Source: Burkholderia pseudomultivorans
GTDB lineage: Bacteria; Pseudomonadota; Gammaproteobacteria; Burkholderiales; Burkholderiaceae
Reading direction: 5' to 3'
DNA length: 64,000 bases
Assembly: GCF_001718415.1 (NCBI RefSeq)
Contig: NZ_CP013378.1
Coordinates: 1-64,000 of the forward strand
Shown: positions 1 through 11,400 of the stretch, one piece after another
How the letters are laid out: the number at the start of each line of letters is the position of its first letter
Position numbering within the stretch: the stretch's first letter is position 1
The notes under the pieces: model-generated
Database searches by the model: none
Told to the model about the DNA's origin: nothing
The model's input: the letters and a program-made list of their open reading frames with translations, nothing else
Translations under genes and position numbers: made by a program

Positions 1-1575
1 ATGAACGATTTCTGGCAACACTGTTCCGCACTGCTGGAGCGCGAGCTGACGCCCCAGCAGTACGTGACGTGGATCAAACCCTTGGCCCCGGTGGCCTTCG
101 ATGCGTCGGCGAACACGCTGTCCATCGCCGCGCCGAACCGCTTCAAGCTGGACTGGGTCAAGAGCCAGTTTTCGGGTCGGATCTCCGATCTGGCCCGCGA
201 TTTCTGGAACGCGCCGATCGAAGTCCAGTTCGTCCTCGATCCGAAAGCCGGCATGCGCAGCCCGGCAGCCGCCGCGCCGGCCGCCGCGCGCGCGCCGCTG
301 TCGCCGAGCGGCCCGGCCGCCACGGTGGCGGCGATCGCCGCCAACCTGACCGCGAATGCCGCCGCTGCGCCCAGCGCACCGGCCGACGTGCCGATGACGC
401 CGTCGGCCGCGGCCGCCGCGCACCTGAACGCCGACGATGCCGACATCGACCTGCCGAGCCTGCCCGCGCACGAAGCGGCCGCGGGCCGCCGCACATGGCG
501 GCCGGGCTCGGGTGCCGCGCCCGCCGCCGGCGGCGAAGCCGATTCGATGTACGAGCGCTCGAAGCTGAACCCGGTGCTCACGTTCGACAACTTCGTGACC
601 GGCAAGGCGAACCAGCTCGCGCGCGCCGCCGCGATCCAGGTCGCGGACAATCCCGGCATCTCGTACAACCCACTGTTCCTGTACGGCGGCGTCGGCCTCG
701 GCAAGACCCACCTGATCCACGCGATCGGCAACCAGCTGCTGCTCGACAAGGCCGGCGCGCGGATCCGCTACATCCACGCGGAACAGTACGTGTCCGATGT
801 CGTGAAGGCGTACCAGCGCAAGGCGTTCGACGATTTCAAGCGCTACTATCATTCGCTCGACCTGCTGCTGATCGACGATATCCAGTTCTTCTCCGGCAAG
901 TCGCGCACGCAGGAGGAATTCTTCTACGCGTTCGAGGCGCTGGTCGCGAACAAGGCGCAGGTGATCATCACCAGCGATACCTACCCGAAGGAAATTTCAG
1001 GGATCGATGACCGGCTGATCTCGCGCTTCGATTCGGGCCTGACCGTCGCGATCGAGCCGCCCGAGCTGGAAATGCGCGTCGCGATCCTGATGCGCAAGGC
1101 GCAGTCGGAAGGCGTGAACCTGTCGGAAGACGTCGCGTTCTTCGTCGCGAAGCACCTGCGCTCGAACGTGCGCGAGCTCGAGGGCGCGCTGCGCAAGATC
1201 CTCGCGTATTCGAAGTTCCACGGCCGCGAGATCTCGATCGAGCTGACCAAGGAAGCGCTGAAGGACCTGCTGACCGTGCAGAACCGGCAGATTTCGGTCG
1301 AGAACATCCAGAAGACCGTCGCCGACTTCTACAACATCAAGGTCGCCGACATGTATTCGAAGAAGCGTCCGGCGAACATCGCGCGGCCGCGGCAGATCGC
1401 GATGTACCTGGCGAAGGAGCTGACGCAGAAGAGCCTGCCGGAAATCGGCGAGCTGTTCGGCGGGCGCGATCACACGACCGTGCTGCACGCGGTGCGCAAG
1501 ATCGCCGACGAACGCAGCAAGGACGCGCAGCTCAACCACGAGCTGCACGTGCTCGAACAGACGCTGAAGGGCTGA
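1..1575 (+). CDS. dnaA: Chromosomal replication initiator DnaA
   Basis: AAA+ initiator that binds DnaA boxes and melts the origin. The 524-residue protein shows the four usual parts: an N-terminal oligomerisation domain (about 1-80), an unusually long Ala/Pro-rich linker (about 85-185), an AAA+ core with Walker A GGVGLGKT at 229-236 and the Walker B run LLLIDDIQF near 290, and a C-terminal DNA-binding domain with the signature [12 protein letters not shown]. It is longer than E. coli DnaA (467 residues), mostly because of the linker. The ATG is the first base of the window, so its promoter and anything upstream cannot be seen. It is followed by dnaN and gyrB on the same strand. Repeats with DnaA-box-like sequences lie about 33 kb away, not next to the visible end of this gene. 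Confidence 0.98.
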   Translation: MNDFWQHCSALLERELTPQQYVTWIKPLAPVAFDASANTLSIAAPNRFKLDWVKSQFSGRISDLARDFWNAPIEVQFVLDPKAGMRSPAAAAPAAARAPLSPSGPAATVAAIAANLTANAAAAPSAPADVPMTPSAAAAAHLNADDADIDLPSLPAHEAAAGRRTWRPGSGAAPAAGGEADSMYERSKLNPVLTFDNFVTGKANQLARAAAIQVADNPGISYNPLFLYGGVGLGKTHLIHAIGNQLLLDKAGARIRYIHAEQYVSDVVKAYQRKAFDDFKRYYHSLDLLLIDDIQFFSGKSRTQEEFFYAFEALVANKAQVIITSDTYPKEISGIDDRLISRFDSGLTVAIEPPELEMRVAILMRKAQSEGVNLSEDVAFFVAKHLRSNVRELEGALRKILAYSKFHGREISIELTKEALKDLLTVQNRQISVENIQKTVADFYNIKVADMYSKKRPANIARPRQIAMYLAKELTQKSLPEIGELFGGRDHTTVLHAVRKIADERSKDAQLNHELHVLEQTLKG

Positions 1576-1744
1576 GCGCGCGGCGCGCTTGAGAATTCGG
1601 CGTCCGCCCCAATTTAAGGGGGGCGGTTCGGTTTTGAGGCACAATACAGGTTTGACCGCTCCGGCGGCGGCGGGCCCAGAGCCCGGCCGGCGGGGCGTTG
1701 CGAGGCTGCTGCGCTGCAGGCCGTTATCTCAACGAAGGAACTCT

Positions 1745-2851
1745 ATGCAACTGGTCAAGACCGAACGAGACACCCTCCTCAGGCCGCTGCAAACGGTCAG
1801 CGGCATCGTCGAACGCCGTCATACGTTGCCGATCCTCGCCAACCTGCTGATCACCAAGAACGGCCCGGACGTGTCTTTCCTGTCGACCGACCTGGAACTG
1901 CAGATCACGACGCGCGCCGATTTCGGCGTCGGCGGCGACCAGGTTGCGACCACCGTCGCGGCGCGCAAGCTGCTCGACATCCTGCGCGCGATGCCTGACG
2001 GCCAGGTCACGCTGTCGCTCGCCGACAAGCGCCTGACCGTTCAATCGGGCAAGAGCCGCTTCGCACTGCAGACGCTCGCGGCCGACGAGTTCCCGACCGT
2101 CGCGCAGGCGAAGGATTTCGGCGCGAGCCTGACGGTTCCGCAGAAGTCGTTCCGCCAGCTGCTCGGCATGGTGCACTTCGCGATGGCGCAGCAGGACATC
2201 CGCTACTACCTGAACGGCATGCTGCTCGTCGTCGACGGCGACCAGCTGATGGCCGTGGCCACCGACGGCCACCGCCTCGCGTTCTCGTCGATGAAGCTCG
2301 AAGGCGGCACGTTCGGCCGCCAGGAAGTGATCGTCCCGCGCAAGACCATTCTCGAACTGCAGCGCCTGCTCGAGGACATCGACGACACCGTCACGATCGA
2401 CATCGCGCAGACCCAGGCCAAGTTCACGTTCGGCCAGGTCGAGCTGGTGTCGAAGCTGGTCGAGGGCAAGTTCCCCGACTTCCAGCGCGTGATCCCGAAG
2501 GCGCACAAGAACACGTTCGAGATCGGCCGCGAAGAACTGCAGCGTTCGCTGCAGCGCGCGGCGATTCTCACGTCGGACAAGTTCAAGGGCGTGCGCTGCA
2601 TCGTCGCACCGGGCCAGCTGAAGATCATGTCGACCAACGCCGACCAGGAAGAGGCGCAGGAAGAACTCGAAATCGCGTACCAGGGCGATACGGTCGACAT
2701 CGGCTTCAACGTCACCTATCTGCTCGACGTGCTCGCGAACCTGAAGGTCGACACCGTGCAGGTGAGCCTCGGCGACGCCAGCTCGAGCGCGCTGATCACG
2801 GTGCCCGAGAACGACGAGTTCAAGTATGTCGTGATGCCGATGCGCATCTGA
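1745..2851 (+). CDS. dnaN: DNA polymerase III beta sliding clamp
   Basis: Ring-shaped processivity clamp that tethers DNA polymerase III to DNA. The 368-residue length is typical of the family. The N-terminus MQLVKTERDTLLRPLQTVSG and the C-terminal run ending YVVMPMRI are characteristic of proteobacterial beta clamps. The open frame continues upstream, but the ATG at 1745 is preceded by AAGGAA at about 9 bp and gives the conserved N-terminus. The 169-bp gap after dnaA contains a CCGCCCC/GGGGGCGG hairpin near 1605-1626 without a clear T-run, so it may be a weak terminator or an mRNA structure. Its place between dnaA and gyrB is the common bacterial order. Confidence 0.98.
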   Translation: MQLVKTERDTLLRPLQTVSGIVERRHTLPILANLLITKNGPDVSFLSTDLELQITTRADFGVGGDQVATTVAARKLLDILRAMPDGQVTLSLADKRLTVQSGKSRFALQTLAADEFPTVAQAKDFGASLTVPQKSFRQLLGMVHFAMAQQDIRYYLNGMLLVVDGDQLMAVATDGHRLAFSSMKLEGGTFGRQEVIVPRKTILELQRLLEDIDDTVTIDIAQTQAKFTFGQVELVSKLVEGKFPDFQRVIPKAHKNTFEIGREELQRSLQRAAILTSDKFKGVRCIVAPGQLKIMSTNADQEEAQEELEIAYQGDTVDIGFNVTYLLDVLANLKVDTVQVSLGDASSSALITVPENDEFKYVVMPMRI

Positions 2852-5518
<2,667 letters not shown>

Positions 5519-5732
5519 ACGCGCTAGCCGCCGAAAGTCATCATTAGTGAAAAACGCCCCGCTCTAGAGGCACGAGTACGGCCGTTGCGTCGAAATTGTG
5601 ACGTGAAGGTAGAGAGTTCTATCCGCCGCCTCTCTAATTTCCAGCATTCAAGCAGCTTGGAACGGAAAATTGTAACGAGCGCAGGGTTGTCCGTTTCCAT
5701 ACGAAGTGCAGACTTATGTTTCACGAACAATG

Positions 5733-5755
5733 AGCCGGCCTTGCGCCGGCTTTTT
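5733..5755 (+). terminator. Intrinsic terminator downstream of gyrB
   Basis: The arms AGCCGGC (5733-5739) and GCCGGCT (5745-5751) flank the loop CTTGC and run into a short T-tract. It lies 215 bp after the gyrB stop, so it probably ends gyrB transcription or marks the end of a lost gene. Confidence 0.7.
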
Positions 5756-5815
5756 GTTTGGCCGCCGTCCCGCCCTTAGCAGCGATATTCGCCTGCCCGA
5801 ATCAATCTACGGTAG

Positions 5816-6055
5816 CTTCGCTCGGCTTGCGACGCTACCGACTCAAAGGGGATAGCTGCGACCGATGACTACCAAGGTCGGTTTCGAGAACAGGTTGAGA
5901 AGGCGAGCCAGAAGGCAGACGATTCAAACGCGGAGCGGGTTTTCCGTGACAGGGCGAAGGCGAACGTGTCCTCGCAACGGAAGGCATTGCTACGCGGAAT
6001 TGGTGCTATCCGCAGTGTTGGCCCAGCCCGGCTAGCAAGTCGAGCCTTGCCGTAA
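5816..6055 (+). pseudogene. Possible gene remnant in the gyrB-downstream gap
   Basis: The 834 bases between gyrB and the next gene contain no convincing intact gene. One stop-free stretch reads as protein-like, charged sequence (GRFREQVEKASQKADDSNAE, then ERVFRDRAKANVSSQRKALL) and ends at a TAA at 6053-6055. It has no ATG start and no ribosome binding site, and its upstream part reads poorly. I take it as a decayed 3' fragment at the edge of the island. From 6056 to 6352 I see nothing recognisable. Confidence 0.25.
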
Positions 6056-6352
6056 TGATGGGTGTTTCAGTCCGGGGGTGACATCGGGGGCATTTGCGCT
6101 CATCAACGTTCCTGAACGAGGTTGCACCGCCGCGAGATTGCGCAGGCGGAGAGGTCGCTGCGGACAGTGCTCAGTTAGCGATATTGACCTGAACTGGTTT
6201 TTCAATCCGGCAAGAAGATATACTTTGCCTGGTAGGAGATTTCTTCGCGGAGGCCCCCTCTTGGTGCTGCGCTCCTCAATTTATAGTCATACTGCATCGC
6301 GGTTTCTCAGTGCTCAATGTCAGATACCGCACGCTCGCACAGTGGTGAACTA

Positions 6353-7099
6353 ATGTCTGTTGATATGTTCGAGGTCCGATTTCGGCGTGAGTTAGAAAAA
6401 TTGCCGAACTTCGTCGCTAACGATCGGCGAGATCCGCGCGTGTGGCCAAGACGAGGATCTGAGGAGGCGAAATTTCCGGCGTGGCGCGCGCTATTCTCAG
6501 CCATGTGCCTATTCGGCCACAGTACGGGCTATCGTTTGTTTTCCTTTGAGAAATTCTACAACTATTGCAAGCGCGCTTATATTGAGCGACATCCTGAACC
6601 ACAACGATTCGCTCCTTATTTCTCAGGCGACCTCGAAGCGGGGATGCGTCAGCGAATCAGCGTGTGGTACGAATCCGGCATGGCCGAAACATATCTATAC
6701 GCATGCTTATCCGAAGCTATCGAGGATAAGTCTAAAGCTGGCGTAGTACTCTACGATCCCCGCGCCGACTGGAAGTTGAAGTCGGACCTCGTGATCGTTA
6801 TCAATAAGCAACCACTCCGCGTTAGCGCCTATGTTGGCGAGTACGGAGACCGCCCAAGCATCGAAGCCCGCCGTGAGGAAATCGAGCGCATGCGTAAAAG
6901 AAACACCAGTGAATCGTCACACTGGCTTAATTCTGAATTAGATGCCATGCCTCTTTTCGAGATCTCGCGCACCGATTCAGATATGCAGATCGTTAACGGC
7001 GTTAGATTATTTTCCTTGCGAGCAGTGAATGAATTACTAGACCGACTATATACCCATGCCGGAATCAGCGGCTGGGTGTTTCCGGTTCATCAACCCTAG
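6353..7099 (+). CDS. Hypothetical protein, accessory island
   Basis: Not recognised. The 248-residue protein has the composition of a soluble, mixed alpha/beta protein, with no signal peptide or membrane segment. An in-frame ATG 12 codons upstream (6317) is possible; I prefer 6353, which has GGTGA about 6 bp before it. A helix with a conserved-looking Glu (GMAETYLYACLSEAIED) is followed by a strand with KSDLVIVI and then LRVSAYVGE. This resembles the start of a PD-(D/E)XK nuclease fold, but the E-x-K pair is missing at the expected place. Codon use is less GC-rich than gyrB. It stands alone between gyrB and an insertion sequence and could be cargo of the defence island, but the function is unknown. 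Confidence 0.7.
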   Translation: MSVDMFEVRFRRELEKLPNFVANDRRDPRVWPRRGSEEAKFPAWRALFSAMCLFGHSTGYRLFSFEKFYNYCKRAYIERHPEPQRFAPYFSGDLEAGMRQRISVWYESGMAETYLYACLSEAIEDKSKAGVVLYDPRADWKLKSDLVIVINKQPLRVSAYVGEYGDRPSIEARREEIERMRKRNTSESSHWLNSELDAMPLFEISRTDSDMQIVNGVRLFSLRAVNELLDRLYTHAGISGWVFPVHQP

Positions 7100-7126
7100 C
7101 AGGCACACACTGATAATGCGATGGCA

Positions 7127-7151
7127 AATGCCCGCCCATTGGGTGGGCATT
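7127..7151 (+). terminator. Hairpin after the orphan gene
   Basis: An 11-bp stem (arms 7127-7137 and 7141-7151, one G-T pair) built around AATGCCC/GGGCATT lies 27 bp after the stop of the 248-residue gene. No T-run follows directly; a run of eight T occurs at about 7212-7219. Its role as a terminator is plausible but unproven. Confidence 0.4.
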
Positions 7152-7285
7152 GAAGAGATGGAGCGGGAACATATCGAGGAACAGTGTCCAGCCCGATAAG
7201 CCCCGTTCGCTGTTTTTTTTCGCCGGACATGGGCCGGCTATCGCTGATTTCAAATCAAACGAATAACACTGACCTGCCCCCGGTT

Positions 7286-8335
7286 TTAGTCCGAACCGCA
7301 GTTAGAGTCCGAGGTTAAAAACTGCTGCTTTGCATCGTGCGCCCGCGCGAACTGCACCGGCGTCAGATAGCCGAGTGAACTATGAGGCCGCTCGGTGTTG
7401 TACTCGATACGCCATTCCTCAATCAGCCGCTTGGCGTGGCGCATTGAGACGAACCAGTGCTCGTTCAGGCATTCATCGCGGAACCGCCCGTTGAAGCTCT
7501 CGATATAGGCATTCTCCACCGGCTTGCCAGGCCGAATGAACGACAGCGTGACACCGGCTTCGTAGGCCCATGCATCCAGCACCTTACCAGCGAACTCCGG
7601 CCCGTTGTCGACCGTGATGGATGCGGGTAAGCCTCGCATCTCCTTGAGCCGCTCGAGCACTTGCTGCACTCGTAGGCCCGGCAGCGAAGTATCGACCTCG
7701 ATGGCCAAGCACTCGCGCGTGTAGTCGTCGACCACGTTCAGGCATCGAAACCGCCGACCATAGGCCAGCCCGTCAGAAACGAAGTCCATCGACCAGCTCT
7801 GATTCGGGCCTGTTGCTAACGGCAGCGGCGTGCGCTCGACAGCCGCAATACGCTTGCGTCGCCGCTTGCGCACGCTCAGCCCCGCCTTGCTGTACAGGCG
7901 CCAGATGCGCTTGTGGTTGGCGAAGCAGCCATCCCGCTGCAACAGCACGTGAATCCGGCGATAGCCGTAGCGGCGCTTCTGCGCGGCGATGGCCATCATC
8001 CGGCCAGTCAGCGCTTCGTCATCAACTCGGCGGCGTGATTCGTAGTGGAACAGCGAGCGCGAAATCCCTACCAGCCCGCAGGCCCGGGTAACACCCATGG
8101 CACGTTCGGTCATCAATATCCGGACCGCTTCGCGCTTGGCCTGCGGGCTTGCTACTTTCGAGCCAGCAGGTCCTTCAGCGCGGCGTTGTCGAGCATCGAT
8201 TCGGCTAACAGTCGCTTGAGCTTGCTGTTCTCCTGCTCCAGTTCCTTCAGGCGCTGAGCTTCGGAGACCGTCATCCCGCCGAACTTCGCTTTCCAGTTGT
8301 AGTAGGTCGCTTCCGAGATGCCGTACTTGCGACAC
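7286..8335 (-). CDS. IS3-family transposase OrfB (DDE integrase)
   Basis: Catalytic part of the transposase, made in vivo as an OrfAB fusion by -1 frameshifting. The frame opens at 8335, but meaningful OrfB sequence begins near 8160 with SKVASPQAKREAVRILMTER. An HTH_21-type region is followed by the rve integrase core: the first Asp in WSMDFVSDGL, the second in TVDNGPEFAGK, and the Glu in ENAYIESFNGRFRDECLNEH. The C-terminal YNTERPHSSLGYLTPVQFA is typical of the IS407 group. No frameshift or stop interrupts it, so the element may still be active. Confidence 0.92.
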   Translation of the reverse strand: MSQVRHLGSDLLQLESEVRRDDGLRSSAPEGTGAGEQQAQATVSRIDARQRRAEGPAGSKVASPQAKREAVRILMTERAMGVTRACGLVGISRSLFHYESRRRVDDEALTGRMMAIAAQKRRYGYRRIHVLLQRDGCFANHKRIWRLYSKAGLSVRKRRRKRIAAVERTPLPLATGPNQSWSMDFVSDGLAYGRRFRCLNVVDDYTRECLAIEVDTSLPGLRVQQVLERLKEMRGLPASITVDNGPEFAGKVLDAWAYEAGVTLSFIRPGKPVENAYIESFNGRFRDECLNEHWFVSMRHAKRLIEEWRIEYNTERPHSSLGYLTPVQFARAHDAKQQFLTSDSNCGSD

Positions 8336-8412
8336 AGCTCCGCCGGCTTCAGGCCAGCCTCGGCTTCCTTCAAGATGCCGATGATCTGTTCTTCGGTGAA
8401 TCGCTTTTTCAT
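8152..8412 (-). CDS. IS3-family transposase OrfA
   Basis: The 86-residue N-terminal transposase part. It has a helix-turn-helix (EEQIIGILKEAEAGLKPAEL, then CRKYGISEATYYNWKAKFGG) that recognises the terminal repeats. A leucine-zipper coiled coil (RLKELEQENSKLKRLLAESM) follows. The frame ends at a TAG inside the OrfB reading frame. The junction carries a CGAAAG run where a -1 frameshift would fuse OrfA to OrfB, as known for IS3 elements. Confidence 0.93.
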   Translation of the reverse strand: MKKRFTEEQIIGILKEAEAGLKPAELCRKYGISEATYYNWKAKFGGMTVSEAQRLKELEQENSKLKRLLAESMLDNAALKDLLARK

Positions 8413-8484
8413 TGCCGTTCCTCTCTGGAACGGACTCTACACCGTCACCGTACTAAACGCGGGGAGCAGGTCAACACCCCTACA

Positions 8485-11400
8485 CTATGCCTGATCGTGT
8501 ATGCGTTTCGCGATCTCCCTCAAAGGTCGGCGCTCAAGCACAAACGTGTCTACGTAGTCCAGCTCCTCGGACCAGTCTTTCCCCAGGATCGCTTTCGCGT
8601 AGTCCTCATCTACGCGCCAGAGCGGATGAACAACAGCGATCCGCGAGACTGTCACTCCTTCGAGGTTAGTCACAGTCAGGCACGGCAAACCGCTATGAGG
8701 AAGGGACTGGTAACGGAGCGTACCCTTACGCATATCTGCTACCGACTGAGCGAGCTCATGAGCCCAGTCTTTCCATCCAACAATCTCGGGAAAAACATCG
8801 TCTCCCTTTCCGAGGCCACACGCATACTCGGGATTCGACATTGCCCGTAGGTATGCGAGACCCAATCGCCAGTCAAGAAGACCGTGATAGCGGCGATTTC
8901 CGTATCGTTGGATACAGCGATAGCAAGACGAACGGCACCTTTCAGTATGGGCGCCTTCCCGGTCGACGCTCAAAATGTCTAGCAATGGCCACGCCGCTGC
9001 GTCGTCCAGGATACTGTGAAGTATCTCGACAATCTTTGGAGGGCGTCCCTGGCTGACCGACTCGCCGAGCCTGCGGCACAACCCGGACCCGTTGATCAAC
9101 GAGTCCGCCATTTGAAGCATCGGAAGGCCAGAGCGCAGTCGAGGCTCGAGCGCGTCAAACTCGTCAGCCGAGACATCGAGCTCGAGTGCCGCCTTCTGAA
9201 CCAAGATCTGCGTCGCGCTAATTGCAGCTGCTCGCGTTGCCAAGTGCGACGAATCGCCGATGCGAGCTACTCTATCCAGAGTCAAGCGTCGATCAAACTC
9301 TCGCAGCTCCAAATACAGCGCCTCCGTCTTTTTTTTGGCTACGAGCCCGAACTGCTGTCGAGAACTCGCGTCGACGTTCCACAAGCCGCGCTGCCGGTCG
9401 AGATAAGAGACCTCAATGGCTTGATCTCCAACAATGGACACGCCTCCGGCGAAAGAATTGCTCTGGGCAAGCGCAACGGTGAACCGCTGGCCTTCATCGT
9501 CATCACCAGCAACGCCGTTATTTAGCTGCATGATCGTCGCATCGGCTCCCCGACGGACGGAAATGCCGCCGCAGTCGACTCGTTCGCCTTCGTGCAAGAC
9601 GGTGGCAACTGTTCTGACAGCCATTCGACCTATGTCGTCAACCTCACTTTTAGGCTTGAAGTCCGTCCGAAACGCTGCGGGCGTAACATAGGTGTGGAAG
9701 TCCTCTGCATCGATTTCACGGTGGCAGTCATCGCAAGCAATGGCGGAAGCCGGCATGTGGTCACTATGTTTCGCCGAGCCACATTCTCGGCAAAACGCGA
9801 TGTAACTCGTCGACTCCTTCCAATTCGAGACCACGCGCGCCTCTAGCCCAACGCCACGCCTTGGCTGCGGATCGGAAAGGGCACCCGTGAAGCCGATAAC
9901 GGTGTGCTTTAGTTTGTCCTTGACAAGGATCGATCCCGGGGCATACTCAAATACCGCCAAGTCCAGATCTCGGTCCATCGTCGACCATTCTGCGTCTTCC
10001 AGAGCATTGTCTTTACGATCGCGAAGTCCAAGATATAGATCGCGAACTCGGGTGGGCATACCATACATCGGAAGCAAGCCCTGCTCCGCAAGGAAGCGCG
10101 CGAGCCCGAATGATGCGGCGGGTGCCTGCGCCTTAAGCGATGCAATTTCCTGAAGCAGTCCATCAACGGTAGCGCTGGCCCTCAAGCGCTCCCGCTGCAA
10201 AGGATCAAAAGTCGCAGTTTCGAGATACTTATCTCGTACCGCGATGGTTTGCAAAAGCGCGTGCCGCAGCTTGTGCGGCCAGTTCGACGTTTCATCGAAA
10301 TAATAGTCGTTGGTCGTGACGTACTCGCCATGCACGTCCGGCGGCACGAGCAAGTCACCCGGATACTCGCGGCCGTGCTCGGCACAGCTATCTCGCAACA
10401 CGGCGAATGCTGCTCTCAACCAGACCTTCCGCATAAGACGCAGCGGTATAGGGTCATGAGTCACAGCGAGAAACGGAGGCGGAGGCGCGTCGCCTGTAAT
10501 GGCCGATGGATGAGCGAAATAGTATGCATCGTGGCTTCGCCCGCGGCAGAACGTAACTACGAATGAGAAGGCTTGACCCCGACGACCCGCACGTCCCACC
10601 CGTTGCTGATAGTTGAATCGTTGGGGCGGCATGTTGCCTTGATAGACGCTCTGAAGTGCACCGATGTCAATGCCGACCTCCATGGTCGTAGTGACGGACA
10701 ACATGTCGATCTCGGTCGCACGTCTCTCGATCTCAGTTTCGTTGCCAACGAATATGCCCTTAAAGCTACGGAGGCGAGCAGCGAAGTCGTCAGTTTGGCC
10801 AGTGAGCTCCTCGACTCGCAATCTGAAGCGACTGACGTCATCGTTCGCTCCACGCACAATGCGGCGCGCCAGGAAGTTTGATGCCCACAGCTCGCTCACT
10901 TTACCGGTATGCTCGGTTGAGAGGGCAGTTGCACACCGCGTGCATCGTTTGAGACCGAGATGCAAATGAACGCGACCGCAATTTCCGCATCGCCAGTACG
11001 GGTCTGTTTCCTCTGCAACCTTCAGATAGAGGTCCCCAATTTCGAAGATGCCGCTCCTATGCCCCTTATCCGAGAGATTTTGAAGAACCCTCGAAAGTCC
11101 ATCGACGAAGCCGGAAGATCCAAAAACCTTCTCGGCAAATTTTACGGTGCGCTTGTGCTTTACATCTCCCCCCGAGACCCACTCGTTCAGGCTGTCGGCA
11201 TTCACGAAGCGATTGTTTCTAACTCGCCAAGCGCTCGCGAAAACACGCAACCATGCGTCTAATTCCTCCACATCGCTGCCACTGGTGCCCGACACCGTCG
11301 GATACGCCAACCCGGTCTCTTCGAGTGCGAAGAACGTATTCGCAAAAATGACGTCATCGACAAGTTCGTATTGCTCTTCGAGGATCTCGCCATTGAGCGA

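Larger units (their letters stand above)
7270..8473 (-). mobile_element. IS3-family (IS407-group-like) insertion sequence with 4-bp target duplication
   Basis: A complete 1204-bp element. Its left end begins TGACCTGCCCCCGG and its right end, read inward, begins TGACCTGCTCCCCG. The ends match imperfectly, as is usual for IS3-family terminal repeats. Both sides carry the 4-bp direct repeat ACAC (7266-7269 and 8474-8477), so the insertion is recent enough to keep its target duplication. It encodes OrfA and OrfB in overlapping frames on the minus strand. The element sits 8 bp (target repeat included) beyond the stop codon of druE and so did not break that gene. Confidence 0.93.

Noticed and set aside
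1576..1744. Origin between dnaA and dnaN
   Set aside because: No TTATCCACA-like boxes are seen in this gap; the CCGCCCC hairpin is more likely a transcriptional or mRNA element.
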